DNA of 64,000 nucleotides. Origin: Streptomyces angustmyceticus (lineage in GTDB: Bacteria > Actinomycetota > Actinomycetes > Streptomycetales > Streptomycetaceae). The notes under the pieces were generated by a model that did no database searches, was not told the origin of the DNA, and saw only the letters and a list, made by a program, of their open reading frames with translations. Within the stretch, counting starts at the first letter, position 1; each line of letters begins with the position of its first letter. The translations under genes and the position numbers were made by a program. The stretch spans positions 6,113,501 to 6,177,500 of the forward strand of contig NZ_CP082945.1 of the NCBI RefSeq assembly GCF_019933235.1, written 5' to 3'. Shown one piece after another: positions 58,384 to 64,000 of this stretch.

Positions 58384-59390
58384 TTGGCGGCCGCCTTCTT
58401 GGCGGCCTTCTTCGCCGCGGGCTTGGCCGGTGCCTCCTCGGCGGCCGCCGGCTGACCGGCGGTGCCGTCTCCGATCCGGTCCACGCCGTACCGCAGGGCG
58501 CCGGCGTAGATCTCGTCCGGGTCGAGCCGGCGCAGCTCCTCGGCGAGCAGCTCGGCGGTGTCCCGCCGCTTGAGCGCCACCGCGCGGTCGGGCTGGCCGC
58601 GCATGGAGAGCGTGGCCAGCGAACCGTCCGGGCGGTCCAGCACGATCGCGCCGCTGCTGGACTCCAGCCGCACGGCCGTCAGACCGGGGCCGTCGGACAC
58701 CTTGCGGGTGACCGGGACCCGGAGCCGGTCGGCCAGCCACATGGCGAGCAGCTCGCAGCTGGGGTTGAACTCCTCGCCGGTCACCTCGGCCGAGCTGACC
58801 GTGCACGGGGCCTGGTCGAGCGCCGCCGCCAGCATCGAGCGCCAGGGCGTGATGCGGGCCCAGGACAGGTCGGTGTCGCCCGGGGTGTAGGTGTCCGCGC
58901 GCGCCGACAGCTCCTCGATGGGCTGCTCGGCGGCGTACGCGTCGGTGACGCGGCGCTGGGCCAGCGCGCCGAGCGGGTCCTTGGCGGGGTCCAGCGGGGC
59001 GTTCACCGCCCACCAGACCACGACCGGCGCGTCCGGCAGCAGCAGCGGGAGCACCACCGACTGGGCGTGGTCGATCACATCGCCGTAGAGCCGGAGTATG
59101 ACCGTCTCGCCGGTGCCGGCGTCGGTGCCGAGCCGCACCTCGGCGTCGAGGCGCGCCTTGGCGCGGTCGCGCGGCGACCGGCTGACCCGCTTGACGACGA
59201 CGAGGGTGCGCGAGGGGTGCTCACGGGACGCGTCGTTGGCGGCCTTCAGCGCGTCGTAGGCGTTCTCCTCGTCGGTGACGATGACGAGGGTGAGCACCAT
59301 GCCTATGGCCGGGGTGCCGATCGCGCGGCGCCCGTCGACCAGCGCTTTGTTGATCTTGCTGGACGTGGTGTCCGTCAAATCGATCTTCAT
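58380..59390 (-). CDS. opcA: Glucose-6-phosphate dehydrogenase assembly protein OpcA
   Basis: 336 residues. M-K-I-D-L-T-D-T-T-S-S-K-I-N-K-A-L start, L-V-I-V-T-D-E-E-N-A-Y-D near 37, W-W-A-V-N-A-P near 127, W-A-R-I-T-P-W-R near 179 and a C-terminal region with L-D-P-D-E-I-Y are the OpcA pattern. OpcA is needed for full activity and redox control of Zwf in cyanobacteria and is conserved beside zwf in actinobacteria. The last 20 residues are Lys/Ala repeats (A-A-K-K-A-A-K-K-A). Overlaps zwf (ATGA) and pgl (GTGA). Confidence 0.95.
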   Translation of the reverse strand: MKIDLTDTTSSKINKALVDGRRAIGTPAIGMVLTLVIVTDEENAYDALKAANDASREHPSRTLVVVKRVSRSPRDRAKARLDAEVRLGTDAGTGETVILRLYGDVIDHAQSVVLPLLLPDAPVVVWWAVNAPLDPAKDPLGALAQRRVTDAYAAEQPIEELSARADTYTPGDTDLSWARITPWRSMLAAALDQAPCTVSSAEVTGEEFNPSCELLAMWLADRLRVPVTRKVSDGPGLTAVRLESSSGAIVLDRPDGSLATLSMRGQPDRAVALKRRDTAELLAEELRRLDPDEIYAGALRYGVDRIGDGTAGQPAAAEEAPAKPAAKKAAKKAAAK

Positions 59391-60919
59391 GGCCGACGCC
59401 AGCTCCGTCCGTCTCGTGCGAGCATTTCGTCCGCCTCGGCGGGGCCCCAGGTGCCCGCCGGGTACTGCGCGGGCCTGCCGTGCTTCTCCCAGTACGCCTC
59501 GATCGGGTCGAGGATCCGCCAGGACTGCTCCACCTCCTCCACACGCGGGAAGAGGTTGGCGTCGCCGAGCAGCACGTCGAGGATGAGCCGCTCGTAGGCC
59601 TCGGGGCTGGACTCCGTGAAGGACTCGCCGTAGGCGAAGTCCATCGACACGTCCCGTACCTCCATCGAGGTGCCCGGGACCTTGGAGCCGAACCTGACGG
59701 TCACGCCCTCGTCCGGCTGCACCCGGATGACCAGGGCGTTCTGCCCCAGCTCCTCGGTGGCGGTGCGGTCGAAGGGGGAGTGCGGGGCGCGCTGGAAGAC
59801 CACCGCGATCTCGGTGACGCGGCGGCCCAGGCGCTTGCCGGTGCGCAGGTAGAAGGGGACGCCCGCCCAGCGGCGGTTGTCGATCGACAGCTTGATCGCG
59901 GCGTAGGTGTCGGTCTTCGACTTGGGGTCGATACCGTCTTCCTGGAGGTAGCCGACGGCCTTCTCGCCGCCCTGCCAGCCCTCCGCGTACTGCGCGCGGA
60001 CCGTCTCCTTGCCGAGGTCCTTGGGCAGCCGGACCGCGCCCAGCACCTTGGTCTTTTCCGCGACCAGCGCGTCGGCCTCGAAGGAGGCGGGCTCCTCCAT
60101 GGTGGTCAGCGCGAGCAGCTGGAGGAGGTGGTTCTGGATGACGTCACGGGCGGCGCCGATGCCGTCGTAGTAGCCGGCCCGGCCGCCGATGCCGATGTCC
60201 TCGGCCATCGTGATCTGGACGTGGTCGACATAGCTGCGGTTCCACAGCGGCTCGAACATCGTGTTGGCGAACCGCAGCGCCAGGATGTTCTGGACCGTCT
60301 CCTTGCCCAGGTAGTGGTCGATCCGGAAGACCTCGTGGGGCGGGAAGACCTCGTGGACGATCCGGTTGAGCTCCTTGGCGCTCTCCAGGTTGTGCCCGAA
60401 GGGCTTCTCGATGACCGCGCGCCGCCAGGAGTCCTCCTTCTGGTCGGCCAGCCCGTGCTTCTTCAGCTGCTGGACGACCTGGGGGAAGAACTTCGGGGGC
60501 ACGGACAGGTAGAAGGCGAAGTTGCCGCCGGTGCCCTGCGCCTTGTCGAGCTCGTTTATCGTCTCCTTCAGCGTTTCGAAGGCCTCGTCGTCGTCGAAGT
60601 TGCCCTGGACGAAACGGCAGCCCTGGACCAGCTGCTGCCAGACCTCCTCGCGGAACGGCGTGCGGGCGTGCTCCTTGACCGCCGCGTACACCTCCTGCGC
60701 GAAGTCCTCGTGCTCCCACTCGCGGCGGGCGAACCCGACGAGCGAGAAGCCCGGCGGCAGCAGACCGCGGTTGGCCAGGTCGTAGACGGCGGGCATCAGC
60801 TTTTTACGGGACAAATCGCCCGTGACGCCGAAGATCACCAGACCCGACGGCCCCGCGATACGCGGGAGCCGTCGGTCCAGGGCGTCACGAAGCGGGTTGG
60901 CTCCGTGTGCATCAGACAA
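59387..60919 (-). CDS. zwf: Glucose-6-phosphate 1-dehydrogenase
   Basis: 510 residues: NADP site F-G-V-T-G-D-L-S-R-K-K-L near 30, catalytic R-I-D-H-Y-L-G-K-E near 198 and E-K-P-F-G-H near 170. First enzyme of the oxidative pentose phosphate pathway, supplying NADPH. The start is TTG at 60919: there is no ATG or GTG nearby, GGAGGG lies 10 nt upstream, and it is 6 nt after the tal stop. A TTG start may lower translation relative to tal. Confidence 0.97.
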   Translation of the reverse strand: MSDAHGANPLRDALDRRLPRIAGPSGLVIFGVTGDLSRKKLMPAVYDLANRGLLPPGFSLVGFARREWEHEDFAQEVYAAVKEHARTPFREEVWQQLVQGCRFVQGNFDDDEAFETLKETINELDKAQGTGGNFAFYLSVPPKFFPQVVQQLKKHGLADQKEDSWRRAVIEKPFGHNLESAKELNRIVHEVFPPHEVFRIDHYLGKETVQNILALRFANTMFEPLWNRSYVDHVQITMAEDIGIGGRAGYYDGIGAARDVIQNHLLQLLALTTMEEPASFEADALVAEKTKVLGAVRLPKDLGKETVRAQYAEGWQGGEKAVGYLQEDGIDPKSKTDTYAAIKLSIDNRRWAGVPFYLRTGKRLGRRVTEIAVVFQRAPHSPFDRTATEELGQNALVIRVQPDEGVTVRFGSKVPGTSMEVRDVSMDFAYGESFTESSPEAYERLILDVLLGDANLFPRVEEVEQSWRILDPIEAYWEKHGRPAQYPAGTWGPAEADEMLARDGRSWRRP

Positions 60920-60925
60920 GGGAGA

Positions 60926-62044
60926 TCAGCCCTCCGAGGGAGCGAGGCGCTCGAGCTCCGCCTCCGTGGACTTGAGCAGGTCGTTCCAGGACGCCTCGAA
61001 CTTCTCCACGCCCTCGTCCTCCAGGACCTGGACGACGTCGTCGTACGAGATCCCGAGCTTCCCGATCGCCGCCAGGTCGGCCTTGGCGGCGTCGTACGTG
61101 GCGCGCACCGTGTCACCGGTGATCTGGCCGTGGTCGGCGGTGGCCTCCAGGGTGGCCTCCGGCATGGTGTTGACCGTGCCCGGGGCGACCAGGTCGTCGA
61201 CGTACAGGGTGTCCTTGTACGCGGGGTCCTTGACGCCGGTCGAGGCCCACAGCGGACGCTGCTTGTTGGCGCCGGCCTTGTCGAGGGCGGCCCAGCGCTC
61301 CGAGGAGAAGACCTCCTCGTACGCCTGGTAGGCCAGCCGGGCGTTGGCCAGCGCGGCCTTGCCCTTGAGGGCCTTGGCCTCGTCCGTGCCCAGCTTCTCC
61401 AGGCGCTGGTCGATCTCGGTGTCCACCCGGGACACGAAGAACGAGGCGACCGAACGGATCAGGGACAGGTCCAGGCCCGCGGCCTTGGCCTTCTCCAGGC
61501 CCGCGAGGTAGGCGTCCATGACCTCGCGGTAGCGCTCCAGAGAGAAGATCAGGGTGACGTTGACGCTGATGCCCAGGCCGATGACCTCGGTGATCGCCGG
61601 GAGGCCCGCCTTGGTGGCCGGGATCTTGATCAGCGTGTTGGGGCGGTCCACCAGCCAGGCCAGCTGCTTGGCCTCGGCGATGGTCGGGACGGTGTGGTGC
61701 GCCAGGCGCGGGTCCACCTCGATGGAGACCCGGCCGTCCTGGCCGCCGGTGGCGTCGAAGACCGGGCGCAGGATGTCGGCGGCGTCGCGGACGTCCGCCG
61801 TCGTGATCATGCGGATGGCCTCCTCGACGGTGACCTTGCGGGCGGCGAGGTCGGCGACCTGCTGCTCGTAGCCGTCGCCCGCGGAGATCGCCTTCTGGAA
61901 GATCGACGGGTTCGTCGTGACACCGACGACGTGCTGCTGGTCGATCAGCTCGGCGAGGTTGCCGGACGTGATGCGCTTGCGCGACAGGTCGTCCAGCCAG
62001 ATCGCGACGCCTTCGTCGGAGAGGCGCTTGAGTGCGTCTGTCAT
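60926..62044 (-). CDS. tal: Transaldolase
   Basis: 372 residues of the long actinobacterial transaldolase type: M-T-D-A-L-K-R-L-S-D-E-G-V-A-I-W-L-D-D-L start, G-V-T-T-N-P-S-I-F near 48, L-I-K-I-P-A-T-K-A-G-L-P-A-I near 135 with the Schiff-base Lys, and S-V-A-S-F-F-V-S-R-V-D near 203. Moves dihydroxyacetone units between sugar phosphates. ATG 62044 has AGGAG 11 nt upstream; 37 nt after tkt. Confidence 0.97.
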   Translation of the reverse strand: MTDALKRLSDEGVAIWLDDLSRKRITSGNLAELIDQQHVVGVTTNPSIFQKAISAGDGYEQQVADLAARKVTVEEAIRMITTADVRDAADILRPVFDATGGQDGRVSIEVDPRLAHHTVPTIAEAKQLAWLVDRPNTLIKIPATKAGLPAITEVIGLGISVNVTLIFSLERYREVMDAYLAGLEKAKAAGLDLSLIRSVASFFVSRVDTEIDQRLEKLGTDEAKALKGKAALANARLAYQAYEEVFSSERWAALDKAGANKQRPLWASTGVKDPAYKDTLYVDDLVAPGTVNTMPEATLEATADHGQITGDTVRATYDAAKADLAAIGKLGISYDDVVQVLEDEGVEKFEASWNDLLKSTEAELERLAPSEG

Positions 62045-62081
62045 GGGTTCTGCATCTCCTACTTGTCGTGTGCGGGCGTCG

Positions 62082-64000
<1,919 letters not shown>

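Overview
The window is about 64 kb of very GC-rich, densely coding actinobacterial DNA, almost certainly a Streptomyces chromosome arm-to-core segment. The reasons are the strong G/C third-position bias, many GTG starts, the sporulation regulator WhiA, an RbpA-family RNA polymerase-binding protein, mycothiol-type (maleylpyruvate isomerase family) enzymes, and the gene order uvrC-rapZ-yvcK-whiA ... gap-pgk-tpiA-secG ... pgi / pgl-opcA-zwf-tal-tkt. I see no rRNA, tRNA, CRISPR array, insertion sequence or prophage.

Layout. 1-6.4 kb: a cut-off methyltransferase, then rpsA with a strong housekeeping promoter and terminator, a PAC2-family protein, coaE, a cupin and a TPR protein. 6.7-15.6 kb: a UvrD-like helicase with a small membrane protein on the minus strand, then a plus-strand three-gene unit (SNF2 helicase, SWIM zinc-finger protein, helicase-associated protein) joined by ATGA overlaps. 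15.9-24.1 kb: accessory and stress genes, namely an FAD oxidoreductase with a small coupled ORF, a quinone oxidoreductase, an IclR regulator, a kinase-like protein without a P-loop, an orphan MazF/PemK toxin, a DUF1697 protein, the alkyltransferase ogt and a secreted glycerophosphodiesterase. 24.7-38.6 kb: uvrB, a Ter block (TerD, a TerD fusion, and TerC behind a Mn2+-type riboswitch), an MBL hydrolase, a mycothiol-type enzyme, a divergent TetR/FAD-monooxygenase pair, and uvrA. 38.6-46.1 kb: a LacI-controlled divergent sugar locus (PfkB kinase, polyol dehydrogenase, sugar porter), a Rieske lipoprotein, an XRE-type protein and an exported protein. 46.2-51.3 kb: the overlapping uvrC-rapZ-yvcK-whiA unit. 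51.6-64 kb: central carbon metabolism, with gap-pgk-tpiA-secG and rbpA and pgi on plus, and tkt-tal-zwf-opcA-pgl converging on pgi from the minus strand.

How it works together. All three nucleotide-excision subunits (uvrA, uvrB, uvrC) and ogt lie here. uvrB, uvrC and ogt each carry the same promoter architecture, TGTCRGT-type box, 8 bp, TAnnnT. This is the LexA-independent damage promoter described for Streptomyces recA and for mycobacteria, where it is PafBC-dependent. A fourth, exact copy at 21398-21420 (minus strand) points into a region with no known gene and is the best candidate for something undescribed. About a dozen genes have a -10-like hexamer 6 or 7 nt before the start codon, suggesting leaderless mRNAs. 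The terC leader shows a visible switch in which the 3' strand of riboswitch stem P1 can instead pair with the ribosome-binding site.
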